A stretch of 64,000 nucleotides of DNA from positions 53,793,087-53,857,086 of the forward strand of contig OZ022508.1 of the NCBI GenBank assembly GCA_963989385.1. The letters run 5' to 3'. This DNA comes from Ctena decussata. Taxonomy: Eukaryota > Mollusca > Bivalvia > Lucinida > Lucinidae. Of the stretch, positions 22,324-34,234 are shown piece after piece. The notes beneath the pieces were generated by a model. That model had not been told where the DNA came from, ran no database searches, and saw only the letters and a program-made list of their open reading frames with translations. The position numbers and the translations under genes are program-made. The first letter of the stretch is position 1; each line of letters opens with the position of its first letter.

Positions 22324-22781
22324 TATTTCAATGTTCGAACATTTTCGTTTTTTATAATGTTTATTTGATTTGTCTCACTAAGAGTAATATACATATTCGC
22401 AAAATTCTAAGAAAAGACTGAGGGCAGATTCTAACCAAGCTTATGTTATTTGGGACTATAAATAATGTTTAGATAATTCTATCCCAAAATAGGTGAAAGC
22501 GAAAAAAAATCATGGCGTCGTGCTAAGGAAAGCCCCCATCTTATGACAGTAAGAAATACAGTACTGTTGGATAAGCAACCAAGTTAAAATGTGATCGTGC
22601 TGTGACACAAAGAACAGTACCTTGTCTTTCCTACTGCCCGGAGTAGCTGATAAAAATATATTTAAAATTGTTTGTATCACTCCAGTATTTAAATAGTGTG
22701 TAGTAAGCTGTAGGCCCCTATGAAAAGCGCATATTTAGGCACTATAAGAATACTACTCATGATTAAAGGTTAAAGGACAGA

Positions 22782-22997
22782 AGCTTGGATTGATGGATGG
22801 ATGGCTTTCGATTTTACGTCCCTTTATGACAGTATTTCAGTCATATCAGGACGATGGGAGGGTGATAACGAAAGGCTGTGAGCAAAAGAAACCCGTTTTC
22901 AGTCGGAAAGATTCTCGCCAACGGCGGGTCTTGAACCTGCTACCGCTAGATCAGTTAGCCAGCGAGCTTAGCCTACTGAGCTACCGGGGCCCCCAGA
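22782..22997 (-). mobile_element. tRNA-derived SINE
   Basis: On the minus strand it begins with a tRNA-like head with A-box GGTAGCTCAGTAGGC and B-box GGTTCAAGACCC. The body contains GACTGAAATACTGTCATAAA, and it ends in an ATCC-repeat tail (CCATCCATCCATCAATCC). It is non-coding. Confidence 0.75.
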
Positions 22998-24095
22998 AGA
23001 TGGGAACAGTTAGTTTTATTGAATGTTACTTTACAGCTTATGCTCTCAAGATATACGCAGAGGCAATAAAAAGTATACAGTTTTTGATTTTCAATACTGG
23101 GTCTCTTGTAAATGGCTGCATGGAAATATTAATAGCTTCATTTTGATAAACGTGAGCTCTGCAAAACACAAACACAAATTGCTCTGCAGTCATTAATAAT
23201 GGAGTTAAGGTATTCCATTCAAAATTAGAAGTTTCATTTTAAAAAATCTCTTCGCATATGACAAATGGCATTCTGTACGAATGTCTAGCGCTAATGTCTG
23301 TGAGTAAATCACATCGTCATTTAATCTGAAACTCAAACCAAACGGCTTCAACCATGGTTAGAAATGCTACATGTTTCAAATTATATCCTTTTCAATTAAA
23401 ATAATTAAGAATTAAATGTTTCTCTTTTTTACCTGGTGTTAAACGTTTTCACTTAAAATTTTCGGAAAATTGTTGTTTGGCTTCTTGCCGTTGTCTACGT
23501 ATGAAATGAACCTCATAGACATGTTAATTCGAAAGAAAATTGCAAATGAACTTTCCACAAGAACTTTATGCAAATTCAATGCATGTTACCAGAAGACGCC
23601 AAAACTTCTTTTCTAGTTACGAAACTTTGATACTTTACCCCTTTTTTCATTTAAGAGTGCCCTTTCCAACGTTTCATCCTTTTTTCGATGTAATCATAAA
23701 TATGCATAACATTAATCTCGATTGTCCAAATTGTATGTTTAAAGGGGAGCTACTCAAGCGACAATGTTGATTTAGTCCCTTGTCCATATACAACGATACC
23801 ATGTCCCTATCCTTTGACCGATCGTACTGAAAATTGTCGCGATTTTCACAATTTATGCAAAAATGTTTGTATTTTTTAACAGTGCCTAGGTATTATGCAG
23901 CTATATAGACATCTGTCGAAAAATCAAGACTAGGGACTCTGTATACTTTCTGTTGCCTCTAAGTATATTGTAAATACATATTTTCTCCAATACCATGTAC
24001 TCTACGCAATGACACAGGTCTCGGTAGACAGTCAACAGCCAAAGTCGACAGTGTACATGTAGTTTGAACGTTTGCTCCTACCCTTATACAAGTTC
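22998..24095. other. No gene recognised
   Basis: AT-rich sequence with a 76-codon plus-strand frame (23540-23770) that shows no domain and no convincing splice sites. Region is upstream of proton-channel exon A, so an N-terminal exon could be here but is not identified. Confidence 0.4.
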
Positions 24096-24331
24096 ATTAT
24101 ATGACGTCGCATCTGAGAGTGTAATAAAGCCATGCAAAATTTGCTAATAAAATGCGATTTTAATGTCATATGATAAATAGAATCTTGCATTCGTGCTCCT
24201 GTATTATTGAATTTATTAAAGTCGTTGGGGGAAACCGATAAGATGCTCGGCATAGCCTCGCATCTTATCTTTTCCCCCAACTCGTTTAATAAATTCAATA
24301 ATACAGGGACACTCATGCAATATCCTCTATC
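24096..24331 (+). mobile_element. MITE family D, copy 1 (deleted)
   Basis: It starts ATATGACGTCGCATCTGAGA, and contains GTGTAATAAAGCCATGCA and the large hairpin CTGTATTATTGAATTTATTA ... TTAATAAATTCAATAATACAG around GATAAGATGCTCGG/CGAGGC. It ends ATCCTCTAT. It lacks the 110-bp CGTAACGTTATGCG segment of copies 2 and 3. Confidence 0.8.
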
Positions 24332-24760
24332 TATGTCGCAGTAGACAGCACACAGCTTGAACTTCAGCATTACATCTGACCCAAGCAATATCAACAGAAC
24401 AATCCAAAATCGTCCCATATTTCAACGTATTAACCAATATTTGTGTGATTCATTAACAACGAAAACTATCAAAGTGTAATAACCGGTTTGATGAGGTCAT
24501 ATTTATCGCTCTCAAGAGCACCACAAATATAGATTGCGAGGGTGGCTTTGGACAACATTTCCACTAATGATCACTGCTTATGACCCTTTAAATATTCACC
24601 ACAAAAGACTAAAGAGAAAACAGAAAATCCACAAAAGTGTTTTGTTGCAAATTTTGCATAAGTTCCAGTCTGCTATGATATATGCCCGGGTCTGCCTAAC
24701 ATTTCAGAAGTTGATAACTCATTGCTCAGTTACAGTAAGTCTTCTAAGTATTGGACAGAT

Positions 24761-24907
24761 AAGTCTGAGCAAAGAGTGCACAATGAGTGTCTTCCAGTCC
24801 AACTGCAGTCTTTGGACGCATCACTGCATTGTAGTGATGCGTCCAAAGGCTGCAGTTGGGCTTGAAAACAGTGAATATCCTTGTTGTGCACCCTTTGCTC
24901 AGACTTG
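24761..24907. mobile_element. Foldback element
   Basis: AAGTCTGAGCAAAGAGTGCA pairs with TGCACCCTTTGCTCAGACTT, and CCAACTGCAGTCTTTGGACG with its inverse around ATCACTGCATTGTAGTGAT. Stem of about 65 bp. Confidence 0.75.
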
Positions 24908-24908
24908 T

Positions 24909-24919
24909 TACTATTATTT

Positions 24920-24958
<39 letters not shown>
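24909..24958. repeat. (ATT)n microsatellite
   Basis: About 15 TTA/ATT units directly after the foldback. Antisense reading gives poly-Asn and is not a gene. Confidence 0.95.
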
Positions 24959-24959
<1 letters not shown>

Positions 24960-25019
24960 AATATTGATAATAGACTGTAACTGCTTGTAGTGATGGCCTA
25001 TGATTGTTGTTACCAGTTA

Positions 25020-25830
25020 TAAAACAGTAAGCAATATAGCGGTAAGCAGGAACAGTTTCTGCTGACAGTGCCACACTATGGCACTGTCAGTGATGCTAGC
25101 AGTATATGTAGCCATTTGCAGCGATGATCTAAAGCTGCTAGCAGTGATAACTGGCAAGCAGTCATTGCTTGAAGTGCTACCAACAATGTAAAAAAATCCG
25201 CAGATTTTACGGTACAATAACTGGCAACCAGCTCCAGTCCATTTCCCGTATTTTCTACGGGCATATGCCAGTAGATCATTTCTGGATATCCCGCTATGGT
25301 AGGGTTATGTTAACGTACCGCACTCGAAAATACCATTATAGAGTTGAAGGGCTGTATGACCTGAACCAAATCTGTCCAATTCTACCCTACTCTGCGTTAT
25401 GATTCCTGCAATTTTTACGGGCGCCCGTAAAAATAAGGGGAAATTGACTGGCAGCTGGTTTCCAGTTATTTTACCGTGAACTCTACCGATTCTTTACAGT
25501 GATATTATTGCTACTAGGGATAAGGCAGTGAGCAGTCACTGCTGGTAGCGATGACCTTTGGCTGCAAGCGGTGATACAACGGTAACTCACGGAAGCGATG
25601 CCCTTCGCCGCTAGCAGTGATAAACCGATAAACAGTCACAGCTGGCATGCTCTTTGCCTGTTAGCAGTGACAAAAACGGTAAGCAGTAATTGCTGGTAGC
25701 AATGCATTTTGATTACTAGCAAGATAAAACGGTAAGTAGTAATTGCAGGCAGCGATGCCCAATGGCAGCTAGCAGCGTTAAAGCAGTAAGCAGTAACTTC
25801 TGTTAAAGCTACCGGTGAACGTTTACGGCT
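25020..25830. repeat. Degenerate ~55-60-bp minisatellite
   Basis: Recurring GCTAGCAGTGATAA / CGGTAAGCAGTAA(C/T)TGC / GGTAGCGATGCC units, clearest from 25505 to 25810 and again at 25020-25170. The element at 25184-25501 interrupts the array. Confidence 0.7.
25184..25501. mobile_element. Terminal-inverted-repeat element inserted in a minisatellite
   Basis: The left end CAATGTAAAAAAATCCGCAG, TTTTACGGTACAATAACTGG, CAACCAGCTCCAGTCCATTT pairs with the inverse of the right end (AAATTGACTGGCAGCTGG, TTTCCAGTTATTTTACCGTG, TACCGATTCTTTACAGTG). Length is 318 bp and it is non-coding. No obvious target duplication is visible. Confidence 0.7.
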
Positions 25831-27085
25831 TGTATATACCCGACGTATGGTTCTAAAGCCCATATCTTCGTTATAAATATTGGTAGCCCTCTCAAATTTT
25901 CAGGAAATGTTTAGAAAAGCTAATACTTTCCAGTGATCAGATATTTTAATTTTTATTTCTGTGTCATTAAGCCCGGTTTTCACAGAGACCGGCTCATATA
26001 TATATATTGTGTATTTTATGCATGTGACTCGATCCTTTTCAGATTTAACTTTCTGTATTATCAAAGAGAAATGCGAAACTGCCAATTTAGCTTTTACAAT
26101 GTAACTAATTTCTTTTCTTTCGTTATTATATAAATGTCCTCACGTTTGTGGATTGTGAATTATTGGTTTCATTTTATGGGAAAACTATTGAACCCATTTA
26201 GAAGTTATATCAGAAACACAACGGATTAACAGTTCATCATTTGAGATAGGATTTCTGCATATCCTTTCTACGACCGGAAGTGTCAAGAAAAGTGGGTGGG
26301 ATCGAATATTTAAACCTGAATTTTCACGTATCTTTTGACGTGTCAAATCGAAAGTGCAATCGATAGGAGATATAATTAGCTACTTAGCTATAATTAGTCA
26401 CAAGTCATGGCGCAGGGGAACGCTTCCAAGAAGTAGGCGCATGGACTTATTATTTTATTATTATTATTTATTTATCGTTTTCGATTTTCCTACAGATCGT
26501 TCCCTCTTTTTCTTGCTTATCTCTCTGTTCTTACGGTATTTTCTTTGTTGTTTCGAATTCATCCTATAATGTTGTTCCGCTCGGCTTAATATGAACGATT
26601 CACTTAAAAGTCAAAAGGTTGCTCAGACTGTAGCCCAGATCTTAAAGGAATCTATGATATTCAAATATATGATAAAGGCTTAATTAAGGAATAATGGGGA
26701 AAAAAAGACTGTGTTATTGCATGTAAAATCTTAGTTACCTATATGGAATATTAATATTTTGGCTCTATAGAACTTTCGAGCTAAGTACATTCCGAGCTCC
26801 GCGTATGCTTTTAGTGGGTCTCTTAGTTCAGCATAACAGCTAGACACTTTCCATTGACGGCTTTTGCTGACCGGAACTTTTACAGACCAATTATGAAAGC
26901 CATTATTGATTTTACATTGCCACTGTATGTCATTTTTCTATCAGTTTATTGTCGTTTTATATTTTTGGTGTTTTAGCATGTCAGTCAATTTGTTCTCTAA
27001 CAGCCATTTTTGCCCATAAAACTAAGCTACGAGTACAGACAAATAGTACTCGTTGCATGGAAAAATGATTTAAGGTAACTTAAAG
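25831..27085. other. No gene or recognised repeat
   Basis: AT-rich DNA with short TTATTATT runs; no supported coding exon. Confidence 0.4.
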
Positions 27086-27139
27086 CTGCGCATGCCCAGA
27101 TAAAACTGCGCGCATGTGCAGTTTGGTCTGGCATGCGCA
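27086..27139. repeat. GC-rich inverted repeat
   Basis: TGCGCATGCCCAGATAAAAC pairs with GTTTGGTCTGGCATGCGCA across an alternating CGCGCATGTGCA loop. Confidence 0.6.
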
Positions 27140-27729
27140 TTTCGCATTTTGAAATCTACAAGACCAATGCCGAATGCAAATGCCGAAGACTGACGTTCTG
27201 TAAGAAGAAATCCATCTTGAAAAATTGCTCTTAAAAGACAGAATTTGGTCCTACAGGAGCAAGTGCACCTCCATAACATTATATTGGATTTGCGCATTTG
27301 TCATTTACATGTAAGTGTATACTCTGGTCAGTCGCAGCGTTTTGCGGGCTTCTGAGCTGGGTTTGCGAAAAGGAAAATAGTCATCTGTTTGTACGAACAT
27401 GTAAAGCTAAGACTCAGATTTGCTGTCTGAGCTGAGCCTTTGTATTTCACTGTATGGAGTCCTGGAGTCCTTCATATCTGTAAATTTTAACAGTCGAACA
27501 GGGTAAACTGTGACTCCGTTGATTGCACATGCTACTAATACATTTCATTATGTTGCCGCTCATTAATACTAAAGCTCTAAAAATGAAAAATGTTGAATTT
27601 GCAAACAGTCTAGCTCCAAATGTGGCAGCTCATAATAAGCCTCCTGATCAGGCCCAACGATGGCTTATCCTGAGCTACTCTTGTTTGCTCTCTTTTCTTT
27701 GAATCATCAATATGTCTTGGACGAAATGG

Positions 27730-28219
27730 ACTGGTGGTCCTCTAGGACTGGACAAGCTCTGACTTGGATGCCTTCTTCTGCGATATCTAATATCTACTAG
27801 TCTCCCTTTATCTTCTTTATTTTTCTATTTTCTTCTTATTTTTTTATCATACTTTAGTTTTCATTCTTATTTATACGCCCAGGGGGTGAGCGACGTAGAA
27901 TCGACATTGGAAAAATGCTGATTCAGTATCTGAACGTTGAATCAGCGTTGATTCAAAGTTGATTCTTGTTGCGTGCCCATCTGGTTGTTACTTCTATTCT
28001 TCTTTATAGTATTCTATTTCTCCTAATTTTTGACACCTTTCTCCCTTTTCCTTTATTATTTGCATTTGTTTCTTATACTTAACCTGATTTTTTGTTTATA
28101 TTTGTACCGCCTTTGTTCACCTTTTATTTGTATTGTACGGGAAGGGCCGTAACTAATGTTGGTAGAACTTGTGGTCCAACCCCATTGCATAACAATATGG
28201 CAATTAAATGTTTAAACTA
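27730..28219 (+). mobile_element. Probable 5'-truncated LINE 3' UTR
   Basis: A 490-bp non-coding stretch ends ATGGCAATTAAATGTTTAAAC, resembling a LINE 3' end. It is flanked by a 10-bp direct repeat GACGAAATGG at 27720-27729 and 28220-28229, the expected target-site duplication. The ACGTTG-type repeat at 27878-27984 is nested in it. Confidence 0.5.
27878..27984. repeat. GTTGATTC-rich short element
   Basis: CCCAGGGGGTGAGCGACGTA starts it; GAACGTTGAATCAGCGTTGA and TTCAAAGTTGATTC repeats follow; it ends GCGTGCCCATCTGG. Confidence 0.5.
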
Positions 28220-28814
28220 GACGAAATGGTTTGAAGTTTTCCCGACATAAATTTTGCCGGCTTTATTAGCGCATCAAGGGTTAATGGAAAGACTTCCATC
28301 ACGCCAAAACACAATAAAGATACAATGATTTTGCATTCTTCAACTTCTTGTTTTCTATTGTGAAATGGCAAATGCAATTTGCAGTAGGGAATTCATTAAC
28401 CGCTGTTAAGCAGAATTGCATTATTTAGAGGAAATCAATTGCAATGTCCGGATTTTGAGCTCATTTCTAAGAAAAAGACAATTTACAGATTATGTCAGTG
28501 TTAAAAATGTATCCGTTTAAATAATTATAAAATTTGCGTTAATTGTGTCGCTCTGATTCGTATCACGCGCTTGTAGATATATACAGAGTTTGTCCGGAAA
28601 CAGGAAAGAAAAGTGATACAGGTGTTTTCTTCTCAAACTAACGAAATAGCAACAATTTTGGTTGTTCGCTAGATTTACACAAATCTCCTACTTACATGTA
28701 AAAGCATTTTACCTGATCTTAATATTTTGCAGTCAGGGACAAGTTTCAGCTAGATTGGCTCACGGTCATATTCAGCTGCTCTTTAAAACGGATATGTATG
28801 GTAAAAAATAGCGG

Positions 28815-29045
28815 CGTGGCTATTGCCAGTCGACTGTCAATAGCGATTTTGCGTTAAAATCGCTATTGCCAGATGACTGGTAATATCCATTATACGTTGA
28901 AAGCGCTACTGCCAGTTGACTGGTAATAACGATTTTAACGTAAAATCGCTATTGCTAGTTGACTGGTAATAGTAATTGCCACGTAAAGCCAGCAATGGCC
29001 AGTTGACTGGTAGCAGCACAAATAACATAACGCTAATGCCAGTTT
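28815..29045. repeat. 43-bp palindromic satellite, array 1
   Basis: Five units with (G)CCAG(T/A)(C/T)GACTG(G) at 28825, 28868, 28911, 28954 and 28998 (43-44-bp period). Each is linked by AATAGCGATTTTAACGTAAA-like sequence. Both halves of the unit are self-complementary. Confidence 0.85.
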
Positions 29046-29534
29046 CTTCAAGTTTTGTTCTTAGAAGGGCAAATTATATTTATCAGCAAGCTTCCTTCTT
29101 TAAATTCACCGTTTCACTCTCATTTATGCATGTATAAATCACTGATTGCTCTATATTTACACTTTTTCTACAATCATTCGAACTTCAAAGTCTATAATGA
29201 CTGGCCACGATTTCATATATTTTCATTCCATCAACAAAGAAATGATGTTACTGCCTGTGTTGTATAAGCCTTGCATCTCCGCGGTCCTTGTTATCATCAA
29301 CAGTCTACTAATTTTGTAGACTATACATAGTGACAGCAAGCCATCTGGTCTGTCTGTGCAGATGCTTAGGCTGAGATGCTTATAATGACCCCTTTTTGGC
29401 GTCATGATTAGCCGATGATTTCTCTTGGACTGAAGATGTCAGATACATAACTGTTCTGATCATCTGCTGTTTCCTTTCCTACTATCACCCCTGTTATATT
29501 GCCCCGCTCAGCGGAGCGTTTGTAACGCAAAATT

Positions 29535-29665
29535 AGAGGAAATCAGGAATTCCCACAAAAAATCACATCCCCTTCCGCGAGCAGATCTTTTCTCTGAGCA
29601 AGGCTCTAACCCAAAGCAGTGATAATGATCAACAGCCCGTTTAACCACTTGCAATGGAGGCCGGG
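29535..29665 (-). mobile_element. Possible SINE head
   Basis: The minus strand reads like a tRNA: GCAAGTGGTTAAACGGGC (A-box-like) then GGGTTAGAGCC (B-box-like). No tail is recognised. Directly upstream of another tRNA-like repeat. Confidence 0.3.
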
Positions 29666-29704
29666 TCTAATGTTACCAATCCTACAAGCAGTTTTACAGT
29701 TATA

Positions 29705-29905
29705 ACTCAGATGAATCACTTGCGGTTTTACGGCCCTTTCAATAGCGTTTCAGTAATGTCAAGCAGACGGAAGAGTGGTAATGAAAGTTTGTGTACAATG
29801 GAATCCGGTTAACAATTGTAAAAAAATCCACATCCATCGAGATTTAACTCAGACCGTTATCTTAGCTGGCCAATGTTTAACCCACTGAGTTAACGAGGCT
29901 CCTCA
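29705..29905 (-). mobile_element. tRNA-derived SINE (diverged)
   Basis: Minus-strand head GAGCCTCGTTAACTCAGTGG with a weak B box (GAGTTAAATCTC). The body GAAACGCTATTGAAAGGGCC / GTAAAACCGCAAG matches the family at 22782-22997. Confidence 0.5.
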
Positions 29906-30004
29906 GCAACATAACGCCAAAGTCCTTAGTATGCAGCTATAAACTTTAAGTGGGATGCAACTGGTTCAACTTTAAATTCATAATAAAAAATATGGGAAAA
30001 TACT

Positions 30005-30118
30005 AAAAGTACCAACTAGCTGGCAATAGCGATTTCACGTTAAAATGGCTATTACCAGTCGACTGTAAATAGTGATTTTAACGTAAAATGGCTATTACAT
30101 GTACCAGCCGACTGGCAC
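30005..30118. repeat. 43-bp palindromic satellite, array 2
   Basis: About two and a half units of the same repeat (AATAGCGATTTCACGTTAAA, CCAGTCGACTG, AACGTAAAATGGCTATTAC), roughly 1 kb from array 1. Confidence 0.8.
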
Positions 30119-30317
30119 TAGACCTTTCAAAAAAGAAACACAAAAAACAAATAATAATAATTATAATAATAAAAAAAACGCAGTTAACTGTTTTATGTTT
30201 GTTGTGCAGTTAGTCTTTTCTTTTTCTCGAAAGTAATAAGGACGATGCCATCAAAGATCACATCCAACCAACAGCATCCAGACGAAGACGACACGAACAT
30301 GACGTGTACAATACATA

Positions 30318-30543
30318 TGAGCCGCAACACGACAAAACAAACAAAGTGACATGTGGCAAAGCAGACACAAATCAGCCTGGGCATCCGCCCTGTCTGATCA
30401 GAGTTTTTGCTGTGTACATGTAGCTAGCTAAGACCCTTTAAGCACACGGCGAAGAGCCTGATCAGACAGGGCGGATGGCCAGGTGATCTGTATCTTCGCT
30501 GGGCCCACTTGCAACTTTGTAGGGTTTGTTATTTCGTGGCTCA
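30318..30543 (-). mobile_element. MITE family A, copy 11
   Basis: Diverged minus-oriented copy (TGAGCCGCAACACGAC ... TTCGTGGCTCA). The central hairpin is partly rearranged. Confidence 0.75.
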
Positions 30544-31709
30544 TGTTTCGTAAAACCGAACGAGTTGATCAAAAGTCAAATATGGTATACTGATAGGGCT
30601 TGCCATAGAAAACATGCTGCAGAGCAACAAACAGTTTGTTTTCTTATTATTTCTGATCATTCTGTACTGGTGGCTTATGCAGTTTCAAGTAAAGGGCAAT
30701 CTAGTTCTTTCCCATTATCGTATATCGATAATATGAAAAATAACTGCCTGAAAATAATGCAAACTATGCCATTTCAGCCTGCGCATGTTATTTCACGCAT
30801 GCTAGCAAGGCTACTCGTAGTTTGCCGTACTATGTAGACAGCATAGTATGAGCGCAATTGATGCTCTTACTTTACGCAAACCAAGTGACGGCGCTGCTGT
30901 TTAACACCTACATGTATGGTCGATAGCCGTTTATTAACCACTTAGATTCCCGGCACGTTCGTTTATTTGACATGAAAATGATCCAATCATTTATTACATT
31001 GAATCAACAATCTAATCGGATGAGAATTCCAATAGATAAACATTCTCCGCCTGCTATTACATTTACATGTGCCAAGATCTTTCTGCGAAATGCAATATTA
31101 GAATGCATACAGATAGCCTTTCATTGTTGTCAGAGATCAATAAATATGAAAGCATGCAAAAATGATACTCAACTGATATAACGAACTCTATCTGGACGCA
31201 ATAATCTTTTGAATTATATAATACTTTTTAAGATTACTAGAGTCCCAAATACTTCGTAACATACAAGGTCTACACTGAGGTTGTGGTAAGAGTCAACAGA
31301 GCATGGTGTGTTTGTATGTACGGTCGATAATGCTCATGTATCATCTCTCAATGCTCTATTTTACATACAACAGTTTATTAAACATGTTAAAGTCTCGCTT
31401 TTGTACATAATCACACATAAAATATGAATAAAAGTGGTACTTTATCACAGTACAAGACCGTTCTAATAGAGTTATGAGAGACTTAATAAATACACATACA
31501 TACAGGTAGGTTACACATTACTTCTGGCCCCTTCGCATATCGTATAGTTTAAACATATTTATTGCCTTATAAACTGTACATAATTAAAATGCAAACGTGA
31601 AACAAACAATAGGATCAAAACGGAAGCATAAATGCACATTGAGTAGTTTATGGAATTATATTGTATTTTCTTTAGCGAATGATTTCAGAAATTGCGTTTC
31701 ATTACTTTA

Positions 31710-32042
31710 TTAACAGCGATAAAAAGTTTTCCTTATCTGTTTTGAACAAATCAAATTAGATTGTTCAATAGAAAATCCTATAGTTAGTGAATTTTTATTT
31801 ACACTTTCTTGATACCTAATATTAAGTGACATCTTGTTTACACTGTCTTGATACCTAACTTTGTTTGTCCTGTTTTTCACAAATAAAAAACCTCGCATTC
31901 GGCGTTTCTTATTAAGTTTTTGTTGCGTATTATTTGAGCAACACGTATATAGCTCTTCGTTTTGTACTGCTTTGACATGAGTGACCAATTTCTGAAGAAT
32001 TGTTTGAAAATTACATCCGCGAACACCTGTTCTTCTCTGCAC
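31710..32042 (-). CDS. Hypothetical open reading frame, 110 codons
   Basis: Stop-free minus-strand frame with basic composition (e.g. NKKRRMRGFLFVKNRTNKV). It contains an in-frame 39-bp tandem duplication encoding RYQDSVNKMSLNI and RYQESVNKNSLTI. No domain, clear acceptor or promoter is visible. It may be a terminal exon or chance. Confidence 0.2.
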   Translation of the reverse strand: MQRRTGVRGCNFQTILQKLVTHVKAVQNEELYTCCSNNTQQKLNKKRRMRGFLFVKNRTNKVRYQDSVNKMSLNIRYQESVNKNSLTIGFSIEQSNLICSKQIRKTFYRC

Positions 32043-32460
32043 ACTTCGCCTCTATCTCAGGATCATTTTGATTTAAAATTATACACTTAAAGAAATGCAT
32101 GTCGTTTCGAAGTATATACATATAAATAATCTGAATGTGTATCGGATTTGTCACAAATTTTGAGAAAATAATATATGAGCAGTGTCTTTTGTGTTCCGAG
32201 CATTCAGACGATACGCGAAGGAACGGCTTCCATTTCGGAACTCAGGGTGCACACTGGGTGTGATCGCTTGTGTGCTCAGTCTCTGATGGCACAGTAAGGT
32301 ACATTATGAGCTGAGGTTTGGCCAAAATTAAATTTTTCCAACAAGACCCACTTATTTGTCTTGCTTTCTCTTTGTCTTTGTTACTAGCAGGTTATGTTAT
32401 GTTTTCTTTTTATTTGTCTGTCTTAGTACAAAGTGCGTGTGCAACATTACTTTACTTTAT

Positions 32461-33765
32461 CATAAGATAAGATAAGATAACATAAGATAAGATATTTATT
32501 AGCCAATTATGGACCATTTTCATGGTATAAAATTAACTATAAATTGCATGAACATACATATTACAATAACAAATATTTTGTTAATTTTGGATAAAACATG
32601 TAAACACACAATAACGAATTATAGACTTAACCAATACACGTTACCACTCACACATTATAATCACAGGACATCTGCACAATAACGCTCAGTCCAGTATGAA
32701 AATAACGCCATCGAAACATATAAGCTTATCTTAAAATGTAACAAAGCTGTCTATGATAAGCAGATTATCAAAGTCGAGTACCCCTTTCATGAAATCCATT
32801 AGACCAGTTCACAACTGCAACATATACTTTGCTCGGCAAGGTTCGCAAAATACAAATTGTTGAACTCGTCCAATATGAAATCACAAAATGCTGAGCCAAT
32901 AAAAGGTTCCCATCATAGACAGATGGTATGCGGCAAATGAAATATATATATATATGCCCGATAAACCAAACATTCCATAACACAGTAACTATCGTACATT
33001 GCGCAAGCTAAAACATTTATAGACAAAATCAGCTAGTTTTTGTATAATATCAGTATCTTCGCATGTCATCAGCCAGATCATTTTTGCAGAATCATCAAGA
33101 GTGTTGAAAGATGGAACTAAATCTATTATGTATTTGAAAAACATATATCTTTCGGAATCGTATAAGGGACAACTGCATAGGAAGTGTTTTTCATCTTCAA
33201 CTTAATTTAAACTGCAACATTTACAAATTCTTTCTGAAAATGGTTTCTTTATATATCTGCCGGATTCTACTTCTAGCTTGTGAGAACAAATTCTCAGCGA
33301 AGTCAAACATTTTCGCCTGCTTGCATCAGTAACAGTATCTAAATAGTGTTCTCTTTGAAAGGAAGACTTCAATAAATACAGTGTTCTCAATTTACCCTAA
33401 TTTTGCACTGCCTCCTTATGAAAATTTAAGAACCAAATATTTTTATATCTATTCTTCAAATTATTTTTAACTTGATCAAGATTGTAGTCTTCCAAATTTA
33501 CTTCACTTGAAATAAGTTTTACTCCACTATACCAAGACTTAAAACCTTTATGTGTAAATCTATACTAGTTTGTAGTGTTTGACCAAGTAATGTATCCGAA
33601 TTCGTTTGCAACAGGCGAGAATAATACTTAGTAATATTTTCACAAATATCATTATATAAAGGAAATCGTCCTAATTTACCGACAGACGCCAAGTTACATG
33701 CTTTACCATGTACCCCTAGGATGTATTTACAATATTTCAGATGTAACAATATTACAATATTTCAG
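32461..33765 (-). pseudogene. 5'-truncated LINE: reverse-transcriptase C-terminus and tail
   Basis: The minus strand encodes the C-terminal end of a bivalve-type non-LTR retrotransposon. It begins HLKYCKYILGVHGKACNLAS (about 33749), continues GKLGRFPLYNDI, and later has SLRICSHKLEVESGRYI (33300), ERICKCCS and EKHFLCSCPLYDSERYMFF (33170). The Cys-rich CxCC...HxxxCxCP segment is the usual C-terminal zinc-finger-like motif. Only two in-frame stops are seen over about 240 codons, so decay is recent. An AT-rich 3' UTR ends in an ATCTT/TTATC pentanucleotide tail at 32461-32495. Confidence 0.8.
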
Positions 33766-33800
33766 ATGAGCAATATTTCATATGATAATATTTACAATAT

Positions 33801-34149
33801 TATCATATGACGTCGCATCTGAGAGTGTAATAAAGCCATGCATGAAAAAAGATAATCCACAAGTGGATTAAATATGCAAATTACGCCGTAACGTTATGCG
33901 TTGACGTCCATAAAACGTCGCGTTTTCTAATGGCGAAATCGTTACTGTTAAATGCAAAATTTGCTAATAAAATGCGATTTTAGTGTCATATGATAAATAT
34001 AATCTTGCATTCGTGCTCCTGTTTTATTGAATTTATTTAACTCGTTGGTGAAAACGATAAGATGCTCGGCAGAGCCTCGCATCTTATCTTTCTCCCCAAC
34101 TCGTTTAATAAATTCAATAATACATGAGCACTCATGTAAAATCTTCTAT
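33801..34149 (+). mobile_element. MITE family D, copy 2
   Basis: Full-length (~350 bp) copy with TATCATATGACGTCGCATCT start, ATCCACAAGTGGAT palindrome, GACGTCCATAAAACGTCGCG and the terminal GATAAGATGCTCGG hairpin. It abuts the truncated 5' end of the LINE at 32461-33765. Confidence 0.85.
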
Positions 34150-34234
34150 GCACATGAACAGACTAAATTAAACCGAGTGTGCCTCGTTTCTTGGAAGTTC
34201 CATTGCTTCCCTAGGGCCTTCCTTCAGAATTTAT

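Noticed and set aside
24346..24418. Signal-peptide-like start (MGRFWIVLLILLGSD) on the minus strand
   Set aside because: The frame runs directly into MITE family D and no donor site or continuing exon was found.
24730..25074. 114-codon minus-strand frame with poly-Asn
   Set aside because: Runs through the ATT microsatellite and the foldback at 24761; no coding evidence.
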